Shown here: piece after piece, positions 1 to 7,505 of the stretch
How positions within the stretch are numbered: the first letter of the stretch is position 1
How the letters are laid out: each line of letters starts with the position of its first letter
Source of the DNA: Bdellovibrionales bacterium RIFOXYC1_FULL_37_79
GTDB lineage: Bacteria > Bdellovibrionota > Bacteriovoracia > Bacteriovoracales > Bacteriovoracaceae
DNA length: 33,326 nucleotides
Reading direction: 5' to 3'
NCBI GenBank assembly: GCA_001770015.1
Contig: MEQB01000047.1
Location: forward strand, 1-33,326
Position numbers and translations under genes: made by a program
Notes under the pieces: model-generated
The model's input: the letters and a program-made list of their open reading frames with translations, nothing else
What the model was told of the DNA's origin: nothing
The model's database searches: none

Positions 1-2
1 TA

Positions 3-92
3 CACCCCCACAATGCATACAAATTCATTTATTTTAATCAACCCGAGCGAGATTATGTAAATTTCAATCCTATGTCAACAGATTATTATTAA
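3..92 (+). CDS. C-terminal fragment of a protein that begins upstream of the window
   Basis: The third forward frame is open from the window edge to a TAA at 90-92 and gives 29 residues ending in NPMSTDYY. The composition (HPHNAYKFIYFNQPERDY...) is protein-like, and the other two forward frames close by position 60. I do not recognise the family from so short a piece. No GC-rich terminator follows, only an AT-rich stretch before the next gene. It could be a chance open frame. Confidence 0.4.
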   Translation, partial: HPHNAYKFIYFNQPERDYVNFNPMSTDYY

Positions 93-179
93 ATATTTAT
101 ATTTTTTTTACCAAAAAATTTAAATAAAGATTAAAATATTCAAAGATAGACACTAATGTTGGAAAAATGTAAAAATTTT

Positions 180-767
180 ATGAAAAAACTAAGGATATTA
201 AGTTTAATTTTCGTTCTCATTACCATAACTACCTCGTGTGATAAGAAAGATAACCTTCTACCGACTGAAAAAACATTTTATACTGATTTAAGTGCAATAA
301 ACGTTACCAATTTAAAAACAGACTCAAATGGATTATCCGATTTAAAAGCAATTATTAAAACTGTACATGGCAATATAACCTTTAAATTCTATTCATCCAA
401 ATCTCCAGGCACCACTGCCAGAATCATCGACCTTATTCAAAAAGGATTTTATGATGGCCTTGCTTTTCATCGCGTTCTTCCCCATTATATTGTTCAAACA
501 GGCGACCCGACCGGCACTGGGCAGGGGGGAAGTGAGGTAAAAATCAAAGCAGAATTTAATGAGATTCAACACATCAAAGGAACAATCGCCATGGCAAGAA
601 AAATTGACGACATAAACAGTTCAGATTCCCAGTTCTATATTGCACTCACAACGCTACCCCATCTTGACGGGAAATACACTGTTTTTGGTCAAGTAATTGC
701 CGGTCTTAATATTCTCGATAAAATCCAAAAAGATGATAAGATTCTCTCTGTCGTCCTTAGCAATTAA
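180..767 (+). CDS. cyclophilin-type peptidyl-prolyl cis-trans isomerase, probable lipoprotein
   Basis: This enzyme interconverts cis and trans X-Pro bonds and would act as a folding helper outside the inner membrane. The first residues from this start (MKKLRILSLIFVLITITTSC) form a basic-hydrophobic signal peptide ending in a cysteine; the lipobox is imperfect (TTSC), so lipid attachment is likely but not certain. The cyclophilin core is clear: YDGLAFHRVLPHYIVQTGDP contains the FHRV active-site arginine and the Q-x-GDP motif, followed by TGTGQGG, a KGTIAMAR strand, SQFYI, and LDGKYTVFGQV near the end. Length (195 residues) fits a secreted bacterial cyclophilin. An in-frame ATG at 156 exists, but the signal peptide begins at 180, with a GGA-type ribosome site at 161-163. 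The gene overlaps the convergent tryptophanase gene by 4 nt. Confidence 0.92.
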   Translation: MKKLRILSLIFVLITITTSCDKKDNLLPTEKTFYTDLSAINVTNLKTDSNGLSDLKAIIKTVHGNITFKFYSSKSPGTTARIIDLIQKGFYDGLAFHRVLPHYIVQTGDPTGTGQGGSEVKIKAEFNEIQHIKGTIAMARKIDDINSSDSQFYIALTTLPHLDGKYTVFGQVIAGLNILDKIQKDDKILSVVLSN

Positions 768-2155
768 TTATTTTTAGGCCTCATTTTCGCAGAAAAGTGT
801 CGCAAAAATGGAGGGGATTCAACTATTTCATAACCTCTAATATTATTTTTATTTTTATTAACTTCTTCCAATACTTCTATCACATAATCAATATGGCTTT
901 GAGTATATACTCTTCTAGGAATAGCCATTCGAAGTAATTCCATTTGAGCGGGAATAAACGCCCCCGTTTGCAAGTCTTCCTTACCAAACATTAAACTTCC
1001 TATCTCACAGGCCCTAACTCCACCCTCAAGATAAAGGGCACAGCATAGGGCATGTCCAGGAAATTGTTCCGGTGGAATATGCGGAAGCATAGTCTTAGCA
1101 TCAATATAAACAGCATGTCCGCCAATGGGTTTTAACACTGGGATTCCAAGCTTAATTAATTCATGACCAAAATACTGCGTGGATTTAATCCTGTACTCCA
1201 AATAATCTTCCTCCACAACCTCATATAAACCCTGAGCAAGAGCAGCTAAATCTCTTCCTGACAGTCCACCATAGGTTGGAAAACCCTCCGTCAAAATTTC
1301 AATATTTTGAACTTCAATAAAGAGCTTATCATCATTAAAAGCGAGAAATCCCCCCATATTAACTAGCGCATCCTTTTTGGAACTCATGGTTGCACCATCA
1401 CAATAAGAAAACATTTCTCGCACAATATCTTTGACTGCTACGCTTTCATAACCAGGTTCACGAAGTTTTATAAAATAGGCATTTTCAGCAAATCTACATG
1501 CATCCAAAAAAAGTGGAATATTATATTTATCACATAATCTTTTTGTTCCTCTAATGTTTGCCATCGAAACTGGCTGGCCACCACCTGAATTGTTAGTAAT
1601 AGTAAGCATACAGACGGGAATCCGGTTGGTTCCCTTATGTTTTTCAAACAGTTCTTCCAACTTTTTTAGATCCATATTTCCTTTAAAAGGATAATCCAGA
1701 GAAGGATCCTTTCCTTCAGCAATAACAAAATCAACCGCTTCAGTTTTGTTATATTCAATATTGGCACGAGTCGTATCAAAGTGAGTATTATTGGGGATAA
1801 TTTTTCCTTCCCCGCCAATTATGCCAAAAAGAATTCTTTCCGCAGCTCTTCCTTGATGAGTGGGAAAAATATGTTTTAGTCCAGTTAAATCCCTAACCGC
1901 ATCTGCCATCTTAAAAAAAGAACGACAACCTGCATATGATTCATCCCCTTCCATCATCGCTGCCCATTGTGCCGCACTCATAGCACCAGTACCACTATCC
2001 GTTAATAAATCAATCAGAATATTCTCGGCCCTAATGGAAAAAATATTATGATGAGCAGTATCTAAAAATTTTTTCCTATCAGCATAGGTGGTCATTTTTA
2101 TAGGCTCGACCATTTTGATTTTAAATGGCTCAATCACGGTTTTAAATTTTGTCAT
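764..2155 (-). CDS. tnaA: tryptophanase (beta-eliminating lyase, PLP-dependent)
   Basis: It would cleave L-tryptophan to indole, pyruvate and ammonia in the cytoplasm, using pyridoxal phosphate. It is full length (463 residues) and collinear with E. coli TnaA and tyrosine phenol-lyase: IDLLTDSGTGAMS near 48-60, PTHQGRAAE 98-106, GGQPVSMAN 192-200, and the cofactor lysine in MSSKKDALVNMGGF (K261). Three positions known to separate the two enzymes all read tryptophanase here: Asp127 in FDTT (Thr in tyrosine phenol-lyase), Ile385 in RACEIG (substrate-binding Arg in tyrosine phenol-lyase) and His453 in LRHFSAK (Phe in tyrosine phenol-lyase). These comparisons are from memory of the two families. 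A GGAG ribosome site lies about 8 nt before the ATG. The gene is 15 nt downstream of an unknown membrane-protein gene and probably shares its transcript. I see no TnaC-like leader peptide with the usual key tryptophan. Confidence 0.9.
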   Translation of the reverse strand: MTKFKTVIEPFKIKMVEPIKMTTYADRKKFLDTAHHNIFSIRAENILIDLLTDSGTGAMSAAQWAAMMEGDESYAGCRSFFKMADAVRDLTGLKHIFPTHQGRAAERILFGIIGGEGKIIPNNTHFDTTRANIEYNKTEAVDFVIAEGKDPSLDYPFKGNMDLKKLEELFEKHKGTNRIPVCMLTITNNSGGGQPVSMANIRGTKRLCDKYNIPLFLDACRFAENAYFIKLREPGYESVAVKDIVREMFSYCDGATMSSKKDALVNMGGFLAFNDDKLFIEVQNIEILTEGFPTYGGLSGRDLAALAQGLYEVVEEDYLEYRIKSTQYFGHELIKLGIPVLKPIGGHAVYIDAKTMLPHIPPEQFPGHALCCALYLEGGVRACEIGSLMFGKEDLQTGAFIPAQMELLRMAIPRRVYTQSHIDYVIEVLEEVNKNKNNIRGYEIVESPPFLRHFSAKMRPKNN

Positions 2156-2170
2156 ATTAGCAACTCCAGT

Positions 2171-3481
2171 TTAAAACGACTTTATCCACACAAATACCTT
2201 ATTTTTTCCCGGCGGATTTTTTACTCTTGCATTACTCTCATATATAACAACATCACCTACTTCATCAACTTTCATAAGAAATTCTTTCAACAACTCAGTG
2301 GGAACAAATAAATTGTAATAGACCCCACCCGGAACAAAAGTGCCAGGTTTTACGTTATCCGCTTGAGTTACCTTATACTTATCAAGTAAGATGTTTATTG
2401 CAGATCTGGTTTTTTGAGACTCAACTGAATTCACAATAACCCGATAAACCGTTTTATTGCCAAATTGGCTATCACGAAACACGCCCTTGGACTCTTCTTC
2501 GTAATTAGACATTTCTAGCTCAGCCAGACCAAAATTTTTAGGAAGCGTATCCCATGATGTAAGTACAACATCGGATTCCGTGATGAACTGGGTTGATCCC
2601 TTTATTTCTCTTTCTACTTCAGGTCTTTGGTCAATTACTTGAACATTTTTAAGATTTTTTACTGCCGGATTTAATTCCTGTTTTGCCAACGTCACATCTT
2701 CTGGCGTTTTGTATGTTTCACTAATCCACGGAATTTGTAATTTATATATACTAATTTTTTTCCCAATATTATCTTGCTGCCATACATTTAGTTTTAAAAT
2801 AAAACCAATAATAATCAAGCTCACCATCAATAAAGCCCCAGCCTCTAACAAAAATAGTCCATATTTTTTCCAGGAAGAATTCGCCTCTAATTTTTTTAAA
2901 TCAATCTCATAGTGATAGAGATCTTTTTTCATTTTAACCAAGAATTCCTTAAACTCATCATACAAGGTAATTTCCATAGATGGCATTATTTCAAACTCAA
3001 GACTACCATGAGCGATGTTCTCAATTTGTTTCATCTGAGCCAATTCAACAAAAGTTAATTTCATGCCTGGATTAGTAACGCAGGTAATATGAAAAACGTT
3101 GTTAAAAAAATCATCGATATGTGGATTAGTTTCCACAAAAAAATCGCGCAAAATCAAAGCAACCCTAGTTATATGAATATCCATGCCGCATGAAATCTGC
3201 CAAACACTTACATCCTTATGTATAAAAGAATAAATTATAAATTTTTCATTCAACCACTTAAACCAATTCACTAATGGAGCCAAATGAATTTCATGAAACA
3301 CATATAAAAATCTTTGATTAACCTGGGTAATTGAAAGTCCATCAATAAAAAATAAATTCCAAAATTCTTCAAAAACACTGGAAAATCGGTTTTGCCAGGT
3401 TATACTTTCCATATTCAGATTCAGCCACTTTCTAAAATCTTGAAAATCATCCATTGAATATACTATTTGAATATCTTTCAT
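2171..3481 (-). CDS. unknown one-pass membrane protein with cytoplasmic N-terminal and extracytoplasmic C-terminal halves
   Basis: I do not recognise this 436-residue protein. Residues 1-205 are soluble, rich in Trp and Phe, and contain two helical segments that could be helix-turn-helix-like: around 48-65 (GLSITQVNQRFLYVF) and 92-115 (SVWQISCGMDIHITRVALIL). One strong transmembrane helix lies at about 208-229 (LFLLEAGALLMVSLIIIGFI). The last 200 residues look globular and end in PPGKNKVFVWIKSF. The layout resembles membrane-bound regulators (ToxR- or anti-sigma-like), but that is inference from topology only. It lies 15 nt upstream of tnaA, so the two are probably co-transcribed. The start lacks a good ribosome site. 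Two adjacent inverted repeats lie upstream (3541-3578). Confidence 0.75.
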   Translation of the reverse strand: MKDIQIVYSMDDFQDFRKWLNLNMESITWQNRFSSVFEEFWNLFFIDGLSITQVNQRFLYVFHEIHLAPLVNWFKWLNEKFIIYSFIHKDVSVWQISCGMDIHITRVALILRDFFVETNPHIDDFFNNVFHITCVTNPGMKLTFVELAQMKQIENIAHGSLEFEIMPSMEITLYDEFKEFLVKMKKDLYHYEIDLKKLEANSSWKKYGLFLLEAGALLMVSLIIIGFILKLNVWQQDNIGKKISIYKLQIPWISETYKTPEDVTLAKQELNPAVKNLKNVQVIDQRPEVEREIKGSTQFITESDVVLTSWDTLPKNFGLAELEMSNYEEESKGVFRDSQFGNKTVYRVIVNSVESQKTRSAINILLDKYKVTQADNVKPGTFVPGGVYYNLFVPTELLKEFLMKVDEVGDVVIYESNARVKNPPGKNKVFVWIKSF

Positions 3482-3540
3482 AATCTTAAATTTAATTCCA
3501 ATTCTTTTTGTAATCTATTGGCATTACGGGAAATATCCTT

Positions 3541-3578
3541 GAATTCACATAAACTTAAAGTGAATTCTAGCGTGCTAG
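3541..3578. repeat. two adjoining inverted repeats in a divergent intergenic region
   Basis: GAATTCAC at 3541-3548 is repeated as its exact complement GTGAATTC at 3560-3567, with an 11-nt spacer. The last base of that repeat starts a second palindrome, CTAGCGTGCTAG, at 3567-3578. They lie in the 243-nt space between the divergently transcribed unknown membrane-protein gene and the coiled-coil gene, where operators would be expected. Function is inferred from position only. Confidence 0.45.
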
Positions 3579-3639
3579 CAATAATTTGCCTACCTTTTAT
3601 CCCAGAAAACCTCCGCTCGTATAGGATTTATTTTCCATC

Positions 3640-3669
3640 TTGTAGTGACCTTAAGCGGTTTAGTATACT
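3640..3669 (+). promoter_or_regulatory. candidate sigma-70 promoter for the coiled-coil / FliG-like pair
   Basis: A -35 box TTGTAG at 3640-3645 and a -10 box TATACT at 3664-3669 are separated by 18 nt, giving a start near 3676 and a leader of about 50 nt. A short palindrome, TGCCTTAAAGGCA, follows at 3680-3692 near the start of the transcript. Confidence 0.45.
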
Positions 3670-3724
3670 AATTCCATAATGCCTTAAAGGCAATCACCCA
3701 TTGATCAAGATATGAGGATAATCG

Positions 3725-4150
3725 ATGGAGACTCAAAATATTACATCAACACGTTTGCAAAGGCATCAAGACCAGGAATTTACCAGGCAACAGTTGGAAC
3801 TGCGCAATCTTCGATCTGATTTTGAAAAAAAGATTAAACATGTGGTTGAAGAAAATGAAAAAAAGCTTAGTGAGATTAAACAAGCCTATCGGATTAAAGG
3901 TGAACTCCTTGATAATGATCTGAATAAAAAACTGATAGCGCTACGCTCACATCAAACCTATATCATAAAAGATGAACAGGAACGTTTAGAAAAAGAGCTT
4001 GAAAATATAAAAAAACGACACGAAAACCAAATATCAGAATTGAGTGAAACCAATTCCAGCCAAATTGATAAAATGAAGGAAAATCATAACGAAGTTTTAG
4101 ATAATGCTAAAAGAAAATTTCTAAAGACCAAAGCCAAATGGGATGTCTAA
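3725..4150 (+). CDS. small, almost entirely coiled-coil protein
   Basis: The 141 residues are highly charged and helical from about residue 10 to 135, with continuous heptad-like spacing of Leu/Ile (for example KLSEIKQAYRIKGELL and LEKELENIKKRHENQ). There is no signal peptide, membrane segment or cysteine, so it should be cytoplasmic. I cannot name a family; charged coiled-coil proteins of this size include FliH/FliJ-type flagellar export factors, but no specific motif supports that. It sits 17 nt before a FliG-like gene and the two probably form one operon, so a physical partnership is a reasonable inference. Confidence 0.8.
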   Translation: METQNITSTRLQRHQDQEFTRQQLELRNLRSDFEKKIKHVVEENEKKLSEIKQAYRIKGELLDNDLNKKLIALRSHQTYIIKDEQERLEKELENIKKRHENQISELSETNSSQIDKMKENHNEVLDNAKRKFLKTKAKWDV

Positions 4151-4167
4151 CTTTAAGGGGATAATTA

Positions 4168-4590
4168 ATGAATTCACAACAAGCAGTTTTTATCAATGGT
4201 CGGGCACAAATTATTGAAATGTTGCAGTACATGGAAGATGAAGATAGAAACACACTTTTAAAAAATATTCGCATTAGAAACCCTATCTTGGCCAATGAAC
4301 TGTTGGAAAAAAGCTTGGTTTTTGAAAATATCGGTAAACTTTCCGATCATGAAATACGACTGGTATTAAATTATGTGCAACCAACCATCATGGGAGTGGC
4401 CCTCAAAAGTGTCAATCAGGATCTGCAAAGAAGGGTGCTAGGACTGGCCCAAAGAGGTTTTGCTGAAAAGGCTTACGAAATAATGATCAAGTCGATTGGC
4501 AATGAAATGACACATATAAAAAAAGCCCAAAACAAAATTCTTGAAACTATGGTGGCACTTAATAAGAAAAAGCAAATAAATTTAAAATAA
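4168..4590 (+). CDS. short FliG-like protein (end of middle domain plus C-terminal domain only)
   Basis: FliG is the flagellar switch protein whose C-terminal domain takes torque from the stator. This 140-residue protein aligns with the last part of FliG. Residues 11-48 match the helix that closes the middle domain (GRAQIIEMLQYMEDEDRN then RNPILANELLE, compare xDPELAxEI in FliG). Residues 49-130 match the C-terminal domain: LVFENIGKLSDHEIRLVL, VALKS, LAQRGFAEKA, and IKKAQNKIL. The FliF-binding N-terminal domain and most of the middle domain are absent. Of the charged residues known for torque in E. coli FliG (K264, R281, D288, D289, R297), my alignment keeps K80 and R96, has Tyr103-Glu104 in place of the two Asp, and lacks the last Arg. 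A ribosome site AAGGGG precedes the ATG. It is co-directional with the coiled-coil gene 17 nt upstream. It is probably a FliG paralogue with another role rather than the main rotor protein. Confidence 0.75.
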   Translation: MNSQQAVFINGRAQIIEMLQYMEDEDRNTLLKNIRIRNPILANELLEKSLVFENIGKLSDHEIRLVLNYVQPTIMGVALKSVNQDLQRRVLGLAQRGFAEKAYEIMIKSIGNEMTHIKKAQNKILETMVALNKKKQINLK

Positions 4591-4591
4591 T

Positions 4592-5083
4592 CTATTTCTT
4601 TAAAATATTCTTTCTTATTTTTTCTTCTTGATCTTTGCCAAGTGGTATTTTTTTGCGCAGTCTTTCGTCTGTAATTTGATGTTTTTCCAAAATCTCCAAA
4701 GACGAAAACAAGCGCTTGTTAATCGTCTTAAACAAATCCCTTACCCAGTCAGGGCAATTTTTTAAAACTAGTTTCATTTGGTTTAAATCTACTTTTAATA
4801 TTTCTGATTTCCCTAGAGATACCGCATACTGTTCCAATAAAGATTCTTCAAAAAGATGTTTTTCGCAAAGAAAATCCCCCTGTTCCACCACTTCTTCAAG
4901 AAAAAAACGATCTTTCGATTTATTAAATAAACCAATTTTGCCCTTATGAATAATGTAAAAAAACTTTGCCTGCCCGCCTTGGCGATATAAAACTTCACCA
5001 TCTTCTAGAGTGATAGCATCCTTATCGCCATTTAAAGAAAGTTGGGATGTTAGTTCAATACCTAATTCAGACTTAAAGTCCAT
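4592..5083 (-). CDS. cyclic-nucleotide-binding-domain protein without a DNA-binding domain
   Basis: Residues about 15-115 form a cNMP-binding beta-roll: LEDGEVLYRQGGQAKFFYII, then HKGKIGLF, then a phosphate-binding-cassette region GDFLCEKHLFEESLLEQYAV. The cassette keeps a Glu but has Gln-Tyr where the phosphate-binding Arg of the R-x-A motif normally sits, so nucleotide binding is doubtful. The C-terminal 45 residues are charged and helical and contain no helix-turn-helix, so it is not a CRP-type transcription factor. It starts 14 nt after the asmA-like gene and is probably co-transcribed with it. It ends convergently, 1 nt from the FliG-like gene. Confidence 0.8.
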   Translation of the reverse strand: MDFKSELGIELTSQLSLNGDKDAITLEDGEVLYRQGGQAKFFYIIHKGKIGLFNKSKDRFFLEEVVEQGDFLCEKHLFEESLLEQYAVSLGKSEILKVDLNQMKLVLKNCPDWVRDLFKTINKRLFSSLEILEKHQITDERLRKKIPLGKDQEEKIRKNILKK

Positions 5084-5097
5084 AATATTTCACCTAT

Positions 5098-7416
5098 CTA
5101 ATTACCGAAAAGGCCCTTGAGCGGGTTTTTCTTTCCTTTAAGTAATCCGTTAAGCAGCTTATCTCCCTGCTCATCAATAAGTTTTTTTGCCGCTTTCTTG
5201 CCTTGCTGTTTCACAGCTCCTTCCGCAAGTTTCTTCAAAGTATAACCCGCATCTGGTTTAAGACTGAAGCCAATTCCTTTCAAACGTATCGGAAGAATTC
5301 TGGTTCCGGCTTCTTTTTCTAAAAATTTAGATATTCCCAATTCATCTTCACTCACCAACTCGATCGCACCTTCTTTCTTGAGAGGTGGTGGATAAAGCTC
5401 TCCGCTACCGGAAATTTTAATCTTTTGTTTGGCACCATCAAAAATAAATTTTTCAATCTGATATTTCGAATTAGAAAACACACCTTTTAATGAAAAAAGA
5501 TCAAATGAATCATCCAAGTCGAAAGCTTTGTCCGTATAATTCTTCAGAACCGCTACGCTACTGACGATATCTTCAAGATAATTTTTCAAATTTAAACCCT
5601 TTACTTCGCCTTTTTGGGCACTCATTTCCAATTTAACGTTGTATTGAGGTTCTTTTGCATCAGCGATAACAACATCCCCTGATGACGTTAAATTGGCTAT
5701 ACCATTAATTTTATCAATAGAGGGTGGTAGAAAAACTGTAAAACTGGAAAAATTAATATTTTTAGTGATGAGATTAAATTTGTTATCCAACACATTATTT
5801 TTGCCAATGTTAGTGGTATGAGTCAGGGCGATACTACCATCACCTAGCTTAAAATTCATCTCCTTGGTCTCGATTTTTCCATCCCGAATTTTAATATACC
5901 CTTTTCCAGAAAATTGGTCTTTATCTATATTAATCTGATTGATACCTAGGTAAATATCACAAGGTGGTAGCACCATAGGTGTTTTTTTCTCAGCAACCGC
6001 TACTTTAGAAATCTCTTTATCACTCTTCTCCTCAGGAGATGAGGTTTGTGCTTTTTTACCATCATTTTTGTATAAGATACCAGAAATCATATTACGCATA
6101 ATTTTCAAATTATTTAAATCAATTTTTACATTAAGCGGATTCATGGTTGCTAAATCAAATTTTTTAGCATTTGGATCAATTTTAGTACTAAGAGAAAAAT
6201 TAGTGGTGCCATCTAAAACTTTGGTAGTGGCACTGACATTAAAATCACTCTTTTTGAAACTTCCATTAATAGTTGTAGTTCCCTCTATCCCTTCATATTT
6301 AAAATTTATTCCAGGATTCATTTCAAATTTTAGATTTATATCAGCATGCTTTTCGTCCCCTAAGAGCTTGGTGTTCCCCGAAAGTGAAAATACGGCTTGA
6401 TTCATATCTAACATTTTATTATCAAAGCCTACTACTTTTAAGATTTCCGCCAGCTTTACTTTGACTAAAATATCATCAACATTAATCTCTTTTTTATTCA
6501 AAGAGTATTTGGCGTCCAACAAATCTACTTCTCCAAATTTGGTTTTAATAATTCCGTTAACCTCGCCTGTTTTAGAAACTTCCAGGTTGATATTGGTTTT
6601 TATTTCTGGAAGTTGGTTTTTGAGCTGAGCCATTTTAACATTATTCAGGATTATTTCAGTTTTGATTGGCAGTTTAGATTCTTGCACCAATTTATTTAGA
6701 TACAATTCTGCGATCACAGATACATCCAACGACCCTACATCTTTTATATTAATATTCGAAGCCAATTGAATAACTGTCTCTTTTTCAAAATTTAAATCTT
6801 TGATTCTAAATATTGAAACAACAACTTGCCCATTATTTCTTTTTGGTGAATCAAATAATGAATAATGAAGCTCGAGATTCTTCAATTCAAAATTTAATTT
6901 TAAAACACTCAAGAAACCAGGCAACGATAATTCACCAGATTTATTTTCTGCACCAGCCTTAGAATCAGTTATTGGACGAGTGGTAGACATTTCACTGGTT
7001 TTAGTTTCTTTACTTCCAAGGGCATAACCCCAATTATGTTCATCTTTTGAATACTGGTAATAATAAATCTGAGGAGAATCAAGAATGACTTCGACCTTTC
7101 CTGAACCTAAAATAATGGCCCACAACGGAACTTTGGCAAACATGTTTTTGACTTTAAATAAATTGGATGCTTTCTCCTTCTTATCAATTTTCAGCTCTAA
7201 ATCAGACACCTCGATTTTAGCATATAAACCAAATCCAATATCTAACTTTCCCAACTCTATTTTGGCATTAGGAAAAATCTGTTGCAATTGTTTAACAGTA
7301 AAATTTTTTACTTCGTCAGGGGTTATAATCGTAGAAGCATAAAAAATAGCGCCCGCCAGGAGTAATGCACACAAAGAAAAACCAGCACCCATAACAATTA
7401 ACAATTTCTTTTTCAT
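5098..7416 (-). CDS. AsmA-family protein, large envelope protein
   Basis: AsmA-family proteins are anchored in the inner membrane by an N-terminal helix and extend a long beta-rich domain into the periplasm; the family is linked to lipid traffic to the outer membrane. This 772-residue protein has a signal anchor (MKKKLLIVMGAGFSLCALLL), then the AsmA N-terminal region (KQLQQIFPNAKIELGKLDIG, IYYYQYSKDEHNWGYAL), many repeated amphipathic strands, a Lys/Ser/Glu-rich linker near 460-480, and a C-terminal AsmA-type region (DDSFDLFSLKGVFSN, KIKISGSGELYPP) ending in a Gly/Lys-rich tail. I choose the start at 7416 because GGAGG lies 8 nt before it and the signal anchor begins there; an in-frame ATG 18 nt upstream contains that ribosome site. 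A 72-nt gap separates it from pcrA upstream. Confidence 0.85.
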   Translation of the reverse strand: MKKKLLIVMGAGFSLCALLLAGAIFYASTIITPDEVKNFTVKQLQQIFPNAKIELGKLDIGFGLYAKIEVSDLELKIDKKEKASNLFKVKNMFAKVPLWAIILGSGKVEVILDSPQIYYYQYSKDEHNWGYALGSKETKTSEMSTTRPITDSKAGAENKSGELSLPGFLSVLKLNFELKNLELHYSLFDSPKRNNGQVVVSIFRIKDLNFEKETVIQLASNINIKDVGSLDVSVIAELYLNKLVQESKLPIKTEIILNNVKMAQLKNQLPEIKTNINLEVSKTGEVNGIIKTKFGEVDLLDAKYSLNKKEINVDDILVKVKLAEILKVVGFDNKMLDMNQAVFSLSGNTKLLGDEKHADINLKFEMNPGINFKYEGIEGTTTINGSFKKSDFNVSATTKVLDGTTNFSLSTKIDPNAKKFDLATMNPLNVKIDLNNLKIMRNMISGILYKNDGKKAQTSSPEEKSDKEISKVAVAEKKTPMVLPPCDIYLGINQINIDKDQFSGKGYIKIRDGKIETKEMNFKLGDGSIALTHTTNIGKNNVLDNKFNLITKNINFSSFTVFLPPSIDKINGIANLTSSGDVVIADAKEPQYNVKLEMSAQKGEVKGLNLKNYLEDIVSSVAVLKNYTDKAFDLDDSFDLFSLKGVFSNSKYQIEKFIFDGAKQKIKISGSGELYPPPLKKEGAIELVSEDELGISKFLEKEAGTRILPIRLKGIGFSLKPDAGYTLKKLAEGAVKQQGKKAAKKLIDEQGDKLLNGLLKGKKNPLKGLFGN

Positions 7417-7505
7417 TCGAAGAAGACCCTCCATTAATATTACAATAACCGACCTATTCTACATGGCATGTTACCAATATCAAACTTGTTTATAAATATA
7501 AAAGA

